Shown here one piece after another: positions 8,019-14,364 of a stretch of 23,275 nt of DNA. The notes under the pieces were generated by a model, which was not told the DNA's origin, did not search any database, and was given only the letters and a program-made list of their open reading frames with translations. Source of the stretch: a virus; the IMG/VR virus record IMGVR_UViG_3300009180_000221, positions 1 through 23,275 of that record; one strand, given 5' to 3'. The translations under genes were made by a program, and so were the position numbers. The stretch's first letter is position 1; each line of letters starts with the position of its first letter.

Positions 8019-8237
8019 CTACTTCTCTGAGAGTCTCGGATTCTCAGGGATAAAATTAGTGCCCCTGCCTCCTATCTTATTCATGAAGTCAATCTCAACT
8101 TTAGCACTGTTAATAATGACCTGTGCAATGTCTGCCACTGCTTTAGCTTTCTCTATTTCTAGAGGTTTCTCATCATCCATGATGCCTTCGATTGCTGCAA
8201 ATAGATGGTTTCTCAAATCTTCAATTTTGTTTTTCAT
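8019..8237 (-). CDS. conserved phage hypothetical protein (72 aa)
   Basis: A 72-residue, mostly helical protein beginning MKNKIEDLRNHLFAAIEGI and containing LEIEKAKAVADIAQVIINSAKVEIDF. The arrangement is familiar from small proteins beside replication genes in phages of many hosts, but I know no established function. It has no Cys or membrane segment. Its start overlaps the HNH gene stop by 17 bases, indicating a continuous operon. Confidence 0.75.
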   Translation of the reverse strand: MKNKIEDLRNHLFAAIEGIMDDEKPLEIEKAKAVADIAQVIINSAKVEIDFMNKIGGRGTNFIPENPRLSEK

Positions 8238-8838
8238 TGATTTTCTTTTTTAGTTTAGAATTTAAGTTTATTAATGATCGTAGTTCCGGAGGATAATTAC
8301 AGATTGAATTAGACATCATTAACTCAGTCCTGGTTATTTTTATTAGGTTGTTAATTTCAAAGTTTAGCTTATTATGGTCGGCAAAGATAATGACATCATC
8401 TGTATGTAATTTTACTTTGTGATGCTGTTCATAAATAAGCCTGTTTTTTAGCTTAAATTTTCCTTTCCTTATTCTGACCTCAACATAGCCATCCTTAGTG
8501 ATCCTTTCATATCCATCATATTTCTCATTATGTACATCTTGCCCTTTTTTAAACATGGTAGGCTTAATTTTATCATACATTTCTTTGGACATTTTTTGTC
8601 CTAAATTAGCCGGTTTATGACCTTTGGTAAATCTAGCTTTGACACCGACAATCTTTAACCGTTCAGCCTGACGCTGGAGCTCCATGCGTCTGAACTCAGG
8701 ATCCTTTTTAAGCTTCAACTTTGTTGACATTCTATAGACTGAGCCGATGTCCATATCCATCATTATGGCTATGTCTTTAGCGTAGTGGAAAGGGTAGAGC
8801 TCAGTAAATTTCTTTATATTTTCCTCGTTCCAAATCAT
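8221..8838 (-). CDS. HNH endonuclease with N-terminal helix-turn-helix
   Basis: A 205-residue protein. Residues 1-45 (WNEENIKKFTELYPFHYAKD... VYRMSTKLKL) form a helical DNA-binding module. A basic middle segment carries FTKGHKPANLGQKM, typical of phage HNH endonucleases. Residues 108-165 (GYERITKDGYVEVRI... NRLIYEQHH... FADHNKLNFEINNL) match the HNH_3-type nuclease fold. These are usually free-standing homing endonucleases, or helpers in packaging or replication. The first His of the classical motif is not obvious, so activity is uncertain. The start overlaps the stop of the 48-residue gene by ATGA. Position in the middle of the replication operon fits a mobile intruder gene. Confidence 0.82.
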   Translation of the reverse strand: MIWNEENIKKFTELYPFHYAKDIAIMMDMDIGSVYRMSTKLKLKKDPEFRRMELQRQAERLKIVGVKARFTKGHKPANLGQKMSKEMYDKIKPTMFKKGQDVHNEKYDGYERITKDGYVEVRIRKGKFKLKNRLIYEQHHKVKLHTDDVIIFADHNKLNFEINNLIKITRTELMMSNSICNYPPELRSLINLNSKLKKKINEKQN

Positions 8839-8981
8839 TTGAATTGCTTTATAAGTTTTTCGATTGTTTCGTTTGCTATCCTGTAATATTCTTTTTTGAC
8901 GCAGTAGTAAATCTGTACAGATTTATCCTCAGGTTTTAATCTAGGCTTTATAGGTACTTTTTTTGCGGTTGTTTTTGCCAT
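8835..8981 (-). CDS. small basic hypothetical protein (48 aa)
   Basis: ATG at 8981 after an A-rich leader, reading MAKTTAKKVPIKPRLKPEDK and ending in an amphipathic basic helix (ANETIEKLIKQFK). Its 5' end overlaps the helix-turn-helix gene by 34 bases in another frame and its stop overlaps the HNH start (ATGA). Lys-rich and without a recognised domain; it could bind nucleic acid, but that is only a guess from charge. Confidence 0.6.
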   Translation of the reverse strand: MAKTTAKKVPIKPRLKPEDKSVQIYYCVKKEYYRIANETIEKLIKQFK

Positions 8982-9226
8982 TTTTTAATAGTTTTTAGTA
9001 TTAATTTTTTTGCTTCTTCTTTGTGCTTAGCTTTGACTGAGCAGAAACACTGGACCATCTTTTCTTTTTTTGGTCGTGTGTATCCGAGCTTATTTGCCAT
9101 CTGATAAATGGCATTTTCACTCCTGCCAATTTGCTTAGCTAGTGCAGGCACTGGGATGGTGTTATAAAGATTCTTAAAATGCCTAATTTGATTAATCTCC
9201 CATCTAGTAGCTCTGTTCTGTTCCAT
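8948..9226 (-). CDS. small helix-turn-helix protein
   Basis: A 92-residue basic protein starting at ATG 9226, inside the helicase 3' end (23-base overlap). The frame is open upstream to 9412, but those codons are a shadow of the helicase. Residues 7-50, RWEINQIRHFKNLYNTI then PALAKQIGRSENAIYQMANKLGY, form a Myb/SANT- or sigma-like helix-turn-helix with an invariant-looking Trp and a recognition helix. The rest is a Lys-rich tail with KEEAKKLILKTIKKWQ. The same pattern opens the adjacent HNH protein. Likely a small DNA-binding regulator; its target is unknown. Confidence 0.7.
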   Translation of the reverse strand: MEQNRATRWEINQIRHFKNLYNTIPVPALAKQIGRSENAIYQMANKLGYTRPKKEKMVQCFCSVKAKHKEEAKKLILKTIKKWQKQPQKKYL

Positions 9227-10487
9227 TGTGTAGTGATTTTTCCTCATGTTTAAAGTATGATAAAGTATAGTTCTTTTTATTGCTGACTGCATTGTAAATA
9301 CGTTGCTCAATACCAATGTTTGAAAATATCCAATGAAGCATTGCCGGTGTGCTTCTATCCTTAGATTGCATACGAGCTCTAGCCTGCCAGTAGGTAACAG
9401 CTGAAAAGTCAATGTTATAACAGATAAGACAGTCAGCAGTAGATAAATTTATGCCTTCTCTACCTGATTGGAACTGACTGACAAATATTGTTTTGTTATC
9501 TGTATTGTTAAACTCCTCAGGTGATTCTGTGATGGTGTATCCGGCTTTTACTGCATAGATTCTAATCATGTGCAGCTCAGCTCTAAACTTGTAAAATATT
9601 GCCATTTTTTGACCGGCAAATGTGCTGATAATATAATCTATCTTTGAATTATCCATCATGGCACCGTTTGAAGTATTGTGAGGATTGACATCGAATAAGA
9701 CAGTGCCACTTGCTAGCTGATGCAATTTTCCGAGTAGTTTTACCTCTGTGTCTGCCTCAATGACCTGACCATCTTTGCCGGTCATAACCTTATCTATCCT
9801 TAATCTGTTACAAATTTTGTGAATTTTATCACTCACTTTGACAATATGTACCTGCTCCTCTACTAACTGGGTGAATCCTGCCTCCTGTTGTGTGTAAGGG
9901 ATAAATAGATGTTTGACAGCTTTGTCAATATCATCCTTTTTAGCATTGCTATAGTCAGGGATTGACCTGTTAAAAACATACTTCATTTTTGGAGTAACAA
10001 AGTACTTAGCCCACTGATAGAAGTTGCTGTGTTGAAATGGGCTGTATGAGCTCACATAAAACTGATGAAATAGCTGAGAATAAGACTCAGGAGATGGTGT
10101 GCCACTAAGATAAATAATAGGTAGTTTGTAGCAAATATCCTTTAATACCTTTGTTCGTTCTGATGCTACTGGATATTGACCTAATGAGTGAGCCTCATCT
10201 ATTATGATTAAATCAAAGTTATCATCTAGTTTGTGCATTGCCTCAAAGTTTGTCACAGTTAAATCAAAATATGTGACATAATTGGAATTATAATCATCCA
10301 TGATTGAGCTAATTGCTTTCTTTTTAGTAACAAACAAAACGTTTTTTGCTTTGTACTTTTTAGCTGTTTCTAGGCTAGTGATTGTCTTACCAGTTCTGAC
10401 TTGCATTGATAAATAGGCTATTTTAAACTCTTTAAGTAAGCTGCAGGCTTTGTCTGAGATGTCTATCTGATATTGTCGTAATTGCAT
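9204..10487 (-). CDS. SF2 (SNF2/DEAH-like) helicase
   Basis: A 427-residue superfamily 2 helicase. Motif Q-like MQLRQYQ starts it, Walker A is MQVRTGKT (28-35), motif II is DEAH (97-100), motif III SGTPSP (129-133), motif V SGREGINLS (341-349), and motif VI-like QARARMQ (368-374). The order and spacing match single-subunit phage SNF2-type helicases that remodel DNA for replication or recombination. A 54-base hairpin-forming region precedes the start. It lies between the SSB-like gene and the VRR-NUC/primase genes. Function in replication is inferred from context; strand polarity cannot be told. Confidence 0.9.
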   Translation of the reverse strand: MQLRQYQIDISDKACSLLKEFKIAYLSMQVRTGKTITSLETAKKYKAKNVLFVTKKKAISSIMDDYNSNYVTYFDLTVTNFEAMHKLDDNFDLIIIDEAHSLGQYPVASERTKVLKDICYKLPIIYLSGTPSPESYSQLFHQFYVSSYSPFQHSNFYQWAKYFVTPKMKYVFNRSIPDYSNAKKDDIDKAVKHLFIPYTQQEAGFTQLVEEQVHIVKVSDKIHKICNRLRIDKVMTGKDGQVIEADTEVKLLGKLHQLASGTVLFDVNPHNTSNGAMMDNSKIDYIISTFAGQKMAIFYKFRAELHMIRIYAVKAGYTITESPEEFNNTDNKTIFVSQFQSGREGINLSTADCLICYNIDFSAVTYWQARARMQSKDRSTPAMLHWIFSNIGIEQRIYNAVSNKKNYTLSYFKHEEKSLHNGTEQSY

Positions 10488-10519
10488 GGTGAGTAGTTTA
10501 ATTTGTGTATGTTATAACA

Positions 10520-10573
10520 CACATTAAGTACAATAAAGTGTAAAAATGTACACTTTACTGTACAAATAATGTG
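10520..10573. repeat. long imperfect hairpin/cruciform upstream of the helicase
   Basis: Nested inverted repeats: CACATTA (10520-10526) with TAATGTG (10567-10573), GTACA with TGTAC (10528-10532 with 10559-10563), and TAAAGTGTA with TACACTTTA (10534-10542 with 10549-10557) around a 6-base loop. Only small internal mismatches separate them. It lies in the 132-base gap between the SSB-like gene and the helicase, the largest gap inside the early operon. A second dyad around TGTTATAACA (10510-10519) is next to it. Candidate operator, origin or RNA structure. Confidence 0.65.
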
Positions 10574-10619
10574 CTTTGGTGGATTAGTAGCAGTTCTGAT
10601 GGTATGCTAAAAATCACAT

Positions 10620-11357
10620 TTAGAATGGTATCTCATCTAGATCATCAGTATCAATACTTGCAGAATCTGCCACTTTTGATAACTTATCTTTCACCATTTG
10701 CTCTAGGAATTCCATCATGTCTGAATCATCCCATGTGAGCACTCCCTTAACCTTAACCTGTTGTAGGCTTGGACATCCGTTCTGATTGTCTTTAGTGTAG
10801 TACCATTTAACAGCCTTGCCATCCTGGTTTAAAAAAATAGTTGTTCTTTTCTTTTCACCGTCAATGGTCACTTTTGGGGTAATGGTTACCTCTGATGCCA
10901 GGTTAACATTAGGCAAAGCTTTAAGAAATGATGAAGCATAGCCGCTAGAATACTTAAAAGACAGCTGAGCTGTGCAATCGTTGTCTTTAATGCTAACTAT
11001 CCACTCTTTGCCATAATCAGACTCTCTAGTCTGAATGTCTGTGATGATTCCCTTCCATCCAGTGTAGTACTCTTCATTGACTAATTTGCCATCTTTAGTG
11101 TGACGTTCTACGCTGTTTAATGTGGGTGATTTTACACGTCTGCAGATTTTGCCATCACTGATGGTCAAATAAATTACAGCAGAATTTGATTGAATTGCTC
11201 CCATGATATTAATTGGCAGTAACTTACCAGGTTTTTTCTTTATGAACTTTATACGGTTACCACATTCGATGCACATTGCTTCATCATGTGGGCCATTAGT
11301 TATTGTATGATATTCTACGTCTTTTAGACATTTTTTGTGACAGAATAATTTATCCAT
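10620..11357 (-). CDS. zinc-ribbon ssDNA-binding protein with SSB-like acidic tail
   Basis: A 245-residue protein. The frame is open to 11486, but the upstream part is the shadow of the preceding gene, and ATG 11357 (MDKLFCHKKC) gives a natural start. Residues 6-32 hold C-x3-C and C-x2-C pairs (CHKKC, CIECG) in a zinc ribbon, with GPHDEAMCIEC as a recurring phage motif. The middle (about 95-190) is beta-rich, as in an OB-like fold. The last residues, DTDDLDEIPF, copy the acidic tip of bacterial SSB (DDDIPF), which docks replication and repair partners. The best reading is a phage ssDNA-binding protein serving the nearby helicase, nucleases and primase; the fold is inferred, the tail is seen directly. 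Confidence 0.68.
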   Translation of the reverse strand: MDKLFCHKKCLKDVEYHTITNGPHDEAMCIECGNRIKFIKKKPGKLLPINIMGAIQSNSAVIYLTISDGKICRRVKSPTLNSVERHTKDGKLVNEEYYTGWKGIITDIQTRESDYGKEWIVSIKDNDCTAQLSFKYSSGYASSFLKALPNVNLASEVTITPKVTIDGEKKRTTIFLNQDGKAVKWYYTKDNQNGCPSLQQVKVKGVLTWDDSDMMEFLEQMVKDKLSKVADSASIDTDDLDEIPF

Positions 11358-11370
11358 TTGATTGTAAATT

Positions 11371-11586
11371 TTAACATGAACTGCAGGCACTGCCGTCAAA
11401 CATTCCCTGTCCTGATCCATTGCATGCTGGGCAATAGCCATCATCATCCTCCTCATCCTTTTCATCCTCTTCATTTTCAAAATCATCTTTTAGGTCGAAT
11501 GATGGAGCACATTTAAAACAAACATATTTCCTCTCTTTAGGTAGGCTGTTTTTGCAGATAATGCAATGTGATTTCTTTGTAAACAT
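11371..11586 (-). CDS. small two-zinc-finger protein
   Basis: A 71-residue protein with four C-x2-C pairs: C8/C11, C23/C26, C52/C55 and C68/C71. The second half carries CPACNGSGQG, the DnaJ-type CxxCxGxG repeat. Between them is a very acidic run (about 38-49). It starts in a TAATG overlap with the preceding gene. Small zinc-ribbon proteins like this are common in phage early operons; the role is unknown. The acidic/zinc layout suggests a protein-interaction function. Confidence 0.7.
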   Translation of the reverse strand: MFTKKSHCIICKNSLPKERKYVCFKCAPSFDLKDDFENEEDEKDEEDDDGYCPACNGSGQGMFDGSACSSC

Positions 11587-11816
11587 TAGAAAAATAGATT
11601 TAATTGGGTGAGTACTGTTGTGTCTTTTTTGGCTGTCGGAGGATTTAGCACCTCTTTATTCTTTACAGCTAGTATCTCTCTTTCAATGTCAGGAGCATTA
11701 TAAAATTGTAGAGTAACTAATGCTGACTCTATAGCCTCCTCCCATGTTAATGAGCCGACCTGAAAGTGCAGGTGAAGTAAACGCTTGGCGATGTTTTTAG
11801 GAGTCATTCTGTTCAT
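11586..11816 (-). CDS. hypothetical early protein (76 aa)
   Basis: A 76-residue ORF with a TAATG overlap onto the next gene. The sequence has RLLHLHFQVGSLTWEEAIES, an amphipathic helical region, then DIEREILAVKN, and ends hydrophobically (LTQLNLFF). No recognised domain or membrane segment. Position in the early operon between zinc-ribbon and Cys-rich small genes is the only context. Confidence 0.62.
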   Translation of the reverse strand: MNRMTPKNIAKRLLHLHFQVGSLTWEEAIESALVTLQFYNAPDIEREILAVKNKEVLNPPTAKKDTTVLTQLNLFF

Positions 11817-11863
11817 TTTTGTTATTGTGAAGTAAAAGTAAATTAATTTTCTGAATCTTTCTA

Positions 11864-12061
11864 TTATTTTTTATTAGGGTTCAATATATCTGTTAATTGA
11901 TCCCATATAGACTGTGATTTCTCACCCCAAAACATCTGGCAGTCACCATCATGGTAGGGCACATGAGCAAAGAACTCCTGAGGATATTCTATCTCTTTAG
12001 TGTATCTTTTACAGTCAAATCTTAATAGGCAATCAGTGCCCTCACATTTAGTTAGTTTCAT
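11864..12061 (-). CDS. small Cys-containing hypothetical protein (65 aa)
   Basis: A 65-residue protein with Cys at 6, 11, 17 and 41 (TKCEGTDCLLRFDCKRYT... DGDCQMFWG), which could bind a metal ion. The start overlaps the end of the membrane-protein gene by 14 bases. The Cys spacing is not one I can assign to a family. Ends in a basic NPNKK tail. Confidence 0.62.
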   Translation of the reverse strand: MKLTKCEGTDCLLRFDCKRYTKEIEYPQEFFAHVPYHDGDCQMFWGEKSQSIWDQLTDILNPNKK

Positions 12062-12179
12062 TGTCGTTATTGTTTATGTACTTATCCCATGATTTAAAGG
12101 CTAATAGAAAATATATTAAAGTAAATAATCCTTTAGCTAATATTATACCTAGTGCAATCTTAAATACTAATGAGTCCAT
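12048..12179 (-). CDS. small single-pass membrane protein (43 aa)
   Basis: ATG at 12179, product MDSLVFKIALGIILAKGLFT followed by LIYFLLAFKSW, a long hydrophobic stretch that would span the inner membrane once or twice, then a polar Asn-rich tail. It overlaps the following gene by 14 bases. Early phage membrane microproteins often alter host functions, but there is nothing specific here. Confidence 0.55.
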   Translation of the reverse strand: MDSLVFKIALGIILAKGLFTLIYFLLAFKSWDKYINNNDNETN

Positions 12180-12218
12180 ACGTTTATAAAATTTAATTGT
12201 TTGCGTTTTCGTAAAATA

Positions 12219-12278
12219 AGGCCCAGCGTTAAAAATTACTTACTTACCAGGTTTATAATGATGAATGATACTGGGCCT
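12219..12278. repeat. 8-bp perfect inverted repeat with 44-base loop
   Basis: AGGCCCAG (12219-12226) and CTGGGCCT (12271-12278) bracket 44 bases, beginning 6 bases after the stop of the 12285-12491 gene. On the minus strand the 3' arm is followed by TATTTTACG, not a clean T-run. A CCTGG inside the loop could pair with part of the 5' arm instead. It fills the 105-base gap before the membrane microprotein gene and could act as a weak terminator or leader structure. Confidence 0.5.
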
Positions 12279-12284
12279 ATGTCG

Positions 12285-12491
12285 TTAGTCAATTATTTTG
12301 AAATCTGCACATATTGAATCATAAGCATCACAAATGACTGCATCCCATGACTCTTGTTGATAGCCGAGCCCTATTGCCAAGCTCTTAAATAGGCCGAGTA
12401 GTTCAGTTAGATCTGCCTCAGGTTTGGTCAGCTCGATTGTGATTTTTATATCATAATGCTCAGCTGTTAATTTTAGGTTTTTGTGTTCCAC
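12285..12491 (-). CDS. hypothetical early protein (68 aa)
   Basis: A 68-residue acidic protein: a beta strand (HYDIKITIELTKPEAD) then amphipathic helices (LTELLGLFKSLAIGLGY, WDAVICDAYDSI). No membrane segment and no recognised domain. It lies 5 bases after the PD-(D/E)XK nuclease gene, clearly in the same operon, and is followed by the inverted repeat at 12219-12278. Function unknown. Confidence 0.65.
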   Translation of the reverse strand: MEHKNLKLTAEHYDIKITIELTKPEADLTELLGLFKSLAIGLGYQQESWDAVICDAYDSICADFKIID

Positions 12492-12496
12492 TTGTT

Positions 12497-13240
12497 TTAC
12501 TTTTTATGGGTTAATGAATAAGATAATTTCTTTGGTTGCATTGTGCCGTTCTGTGCTAGCCATAGCTGTTGAGTAGCTAGGAATAATCTCCAGTCATTGT
12601 CTGTGTCTGCAGGCTTTCTATTTATCATCTGCCATCCTATGCCCTGTAACACTCCATCTTTGCCATTAGTCCTAGTTTTAGCATTAAGCCATAGTATTGC
12701 CACCTCATCTATAATAGTGCCGTAAACCTCCTCTAATAGCTTCTTATAGGCTGCTAGTTGTAGCCAGTAGGAATCATAAACAGCATTAGATGTCTTAATA
12801 TCTACTAAGATTGTTTTGCCATTGATATTTATCACTCTGTCCACTGTACCGGCAAAGCCTAAATTTTGACTTATAAAGTTATACTCAGAGTAAAGCACAT
12901 CAAATTGGAATCTACTGCAGAAATCTACATATCTCTCAAACATTGACCATTCACTAAGCTTGTAGCCTATATAGCCGTTATCATCCATTAATTTTACCTC
13001 CATGCCTGCATCATACTTCTCAGTAAGCTCATGCACTACTGATCCTCTACGGCCTGCCTCATCTCTGATGGTGTCAGCATCTTCTCCCACTGATTTTAAC
13101 CACTGGAAGTAACCTGCATCCTTAGGATAGGCATTAAGAATAGTTGTGACAGATGGCACATAACCTCCATCATCTGTGGAGTAGAATCTGTTGTCTAGGA
13201 ATGTAATTTGCTTGCTTGTTGTGTCGATAATGTAGCTCAT
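12497..13240 (-). CDS. RecB-like PD-(D/E)XK nuclease
   Basis: A 247-residue nuclease of the RecB/Cas4-like PD-(D/E)XK type. Signature segments are GRRGSVVHE (H70, E71), GFAGTVDRV (D134), ILVDIKTS (D147, K149) and the closing QLAAY (161-165). Such proteins act as phage exonucleases in recombination or end processing. No helicase domain is fused, so it is a stand-alone nuclease. ATGA overlap with the upstream gene. It is the first clear enzyme of the early operon downstream of the promoter. Substrate and polarity cannot be told. Confidence 0.87.
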   Translation of the reverse strand: MSYIIDTTSKQITFLDNRFYSTDDGGYVPSVTTILNAYPKDAGYFQWLKSVGEDADTIRDEAGRRGSVVHELTEKYDAGMEVKLMDDNGYIGYKLSEWSMFERYVDFCSRFQFDVLYSEYNFISQNLGFAGTVDRVININGKTILVDIKTSNAVYDSYWLQLAAYKKLLEEVYGTIIDEVAILWLNAKTRTNGKDGVLQGIGWQMINRKPADTDNDWRLFLATQQLWLAQNGTMQPKKLSYSLTHKK

Positions 13241-13392
13241 TTGTTATTGGTTTTTTTATATTGTTGACGTAAATAATACATTTGTTTTTTTCTCTCTTGT
13301 TTCCTTTGCTCCTTCTCATCTATATCCTCTACAATGTAGCCGTAATAGATGTAAATGGCTGCAAATACGGAAAGCATAACTACTGCAATCAT
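13237..13392 (-). CDS. small membrane-anchored protein (51 aa)
   Basis: ATG at 13392 (ATGA overlap with the previous gene) and a stop overlapping the nuclease start the same way. The product begins MIAVVMLSVFAAIYIYYGYI, one membrane-spanning helix, followed by a very basic cytoplasmic-like tail (KEQRKQERKKQMYYLRQQYK). The coupled overlaps on both sides support a real gene. Unknown function. Confidence 0.6.
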   Translation of the reverse strand: MIAVVMLSVFAAIYIYYGYIVEDIDEKEQRKQERKKQMYYLRQQYKKTNNK

Positions 13393-13664
13393 ATGGCTGA
13401 ATTTAACTTGTCAATAATCTTGTTATAGTTCTCGATAAATTCCTCTCTAGTGATTTCTACAGAGTCCATATAGTCACGAGCTGCAGAGATCTCATTGTAC
13501 TCATTAAATGTGTTGCTGTAGATGGAATTAGGGCAAATCTCCATGATTGTTTTGTCAGTAAAGTAAATATATTTAGTTAAATACTTACTTTCTATTTTAC
13601 AATAATGTGGTGTTGGGATGACTACTTCAGCTGTAGTCTTTTTTTCGATGTTAACTGTTCTCAT
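13389..13664 (-). CDS. hypothetical early protein (91 aa)
   Basis: A 91-residue protein starting MRTVNIEKKTTAEVVIPTPHY, with a mainly beta N-terminal half and a helical acidic C-terminus (ITREEFIENYNKIIDKLN). No recognised domain. It has an A/T-rich leader with no Shine-Dalgarno. In the early operon, next to two membrane microproteins. Confidence 0.65.
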   Translation of the reverse strand: MRTVNIEKKTTAEVVIPTPHYCKIESKYLTKYIYFTDKTIMEICPNSIYSNTFNEYNEISAARDYMDSVEITREEFIENYNKIIDKLNSAI

Positions 13665-13687
13665 TTTAGTTAAAGTTTAGTTTAGAT

Positions 13688-13768
13688 TTAATTAATAAAG
13701 TTTTCGATAAATAATGCCACCAGGATGATGATGGTAAATGTGATTGAGTCTTTAGTTCTTTGTGTCAT
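13688..13768 (-). CDS. membrane microprotein (26 aa)
   Basis: ATG at 13768, overlapping the end of the previous gene by 17 bases. The product MTQRTKDSITFTIIILVALF then IENFIN is almost only one transmembrane helix. Too short for certainty, but its in-operon overlap and clean hydrophobic helix argue for a translated membrane microprotein. Confidence 0.42.
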   Translation of the reverse strand: MTQRTKDSITFTIIILVALFIENFIN

Positions 13769-13916
13769 GGTTGATTAATTTAGATAAATGGTTATTGATA
13801 ATGTTTCTTACTTTCTCTTTGCCTCCTAGCTGTTTCAGTTCGGAGGCTGTCCTGTAAACTCCTACGAGTTCTTTTTTATCAGGAATAGGCTTGCGGCCTG
13901 CTTTCATTTTTTTCAT
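13752..13916 (-). CDS. small basic protein (54 aa)
   Basis: A 54-residue ORF reading MKKMKAGRKPIPDKKELVGV then YRTASELKQLGGKEKVRNII. The two-part basic helical pattern looks like a small DNA-binding protein (the GRKP tract resembles an AT-hook core), but this is a suggestion from composition. Ten bases downstream of the first early gene and overlapping the membrane microprotein gene. Confidence 0.58.
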   Translation of the reverse strand: MKKMKAGRKPIPDKKELVGVYRTASELKQLGGKEKVRNIINNHLSKLINHDTKN

Positions 13917-13925
13917 GTGTTTTAG

Positions 13926-14141
13926 TTAAAATAAATTGATAAAGTTATTTCTAGTTTCTATTTTCTTTCTTAAACATACCCAGTATAAATCACCCATAAA
14001 CATGTCATATTCATATTCATTAATGATGTTATCATTTTTAGCAGTATTTACATTCTTAGCGAATTGGAAAGCATCTGAAGTATTTTCAATCTCAGATAAT
14101 TGTAAGTGAAGTTCTCTTTTAGTTAGATTTAAAGTTGTCAT
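13926..14141 (-). CDS. first early-operon protein, hypothetical (71 aa)
   Basis: A 71-residue protein whose ATG follows the promoter by a short A-rich leader (AAACCAAAAAAAATG) with no Shine-Dalgarno. Sequence: MTTLNLTKRELHLQLSEIEN, then acidic helices and a C-terminal IETRNNFINLF. No recognised domain. As the first gene of the early transcript it may be a regulator or host-takeover factor, which is inference. Confidence 0.68.
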   Translation of the reverse strand: MTTLNLTKRELHLQLSEIENTSDAFQFAKNVNTAKNDNIINEYEYDMFMGDLYWVCLRKKIETRNNFINLF

Positions 14142-14169
14142 TTTTTTTGGTTTAATTGTTATTGATAGA

Positions 14170-14202
14170 GCAAATATATATCGACTTTTGACACAAACAA
14201 AA
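14170..14202 (-). promoter_or_regulatory. Bacteroidota-type early promoter
   Basis: TTTTG (14202-14198) and TATATTTGC (14178-14170) are separated by 19 bases and lie 28 bases before the first early ATG (14141). This fits the known Bacteroidota housekeeping pattern (-33 TTTG, -7 TAnnTTTG). The 5' leader would be about 20 bases. The TTTTG overlaps a perfect palindrome, the likely operator. The match is read from the sequence; activity is inferred. Confidence 0.8.
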
Positions 14203-14220
14203 TATTTTATAAAATATTTT
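14199..14220. repeat. perfect 22-bp AT palindrome at the early promoter
   Basis: Half-site AAAATATTTTA reads identically on both strands across 22 bp and covers the -33 element of the early promoter. A repressor or activator site, or an AT-rich UP-like element, are the alternatives. Confidence 0.6.
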
Positions 14221-14277
14221 TCATTTCGGATAATTATTAATGAAGTAAATAGGCTGAAAGGCCCTAGAATTATAAGT

Positions 14278-14289
14278 GCAATCGATTGC
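14278..14289. repeat. 12-bp palindrome GCAATCGATTGC
   Basis: A perfect 12-bp palindrome about 60 bases upstream of the early promoter palindrome, centred on ATCGAT, the same core that recurs in the dyad at 5296-5368. Between it and the terminator lies a small GTCAG/CTGAC hairpin (14307-14323). Candidate regulator-binding site. Confidence 0.45.
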
Positions 14290-14334
14290 GTAAATAAATC
14301 TTACACGTCAGCTTTAAACTGACAAAATAGATAT

Positions 14335-14364
14335 AAAAAAGAGGCCCCTGTAGAAACAGGAGCC
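14335..14364 (-). terminator. intrinsic terminator after the endolysin gene
   Basis: On the minus strand GGCTCCTGT-TTCT-ACAGGGGCC forms a 9-bp stem followed by TCTTTTTTATA. The single imperfect position is a G-U wobble on the minus-strand RNA but an A/C mismatch on the plus strand, which supports minus-strand use. It lies 66 bases after the endolysin stop and ends the lysis transcript before the early promoter. Confidence 0.85.

Noticed and set aside
9227-9412. Upstream extension of the helix-turn-helix gene to 9412
   Set aside because: Those codons fall within the helicase C-terminal region in another frame; the conserved domain starts at ATG 9226.
11358-11486. N-terminal extension of the SSB-like protein to 11486
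   Set aside because: The extra 43 codons read Lys/Arg/Met-rich frame-shadow sequence of the acidic part of the overlapping zinc-finger gene; ATG at 11357 gives a clean start.
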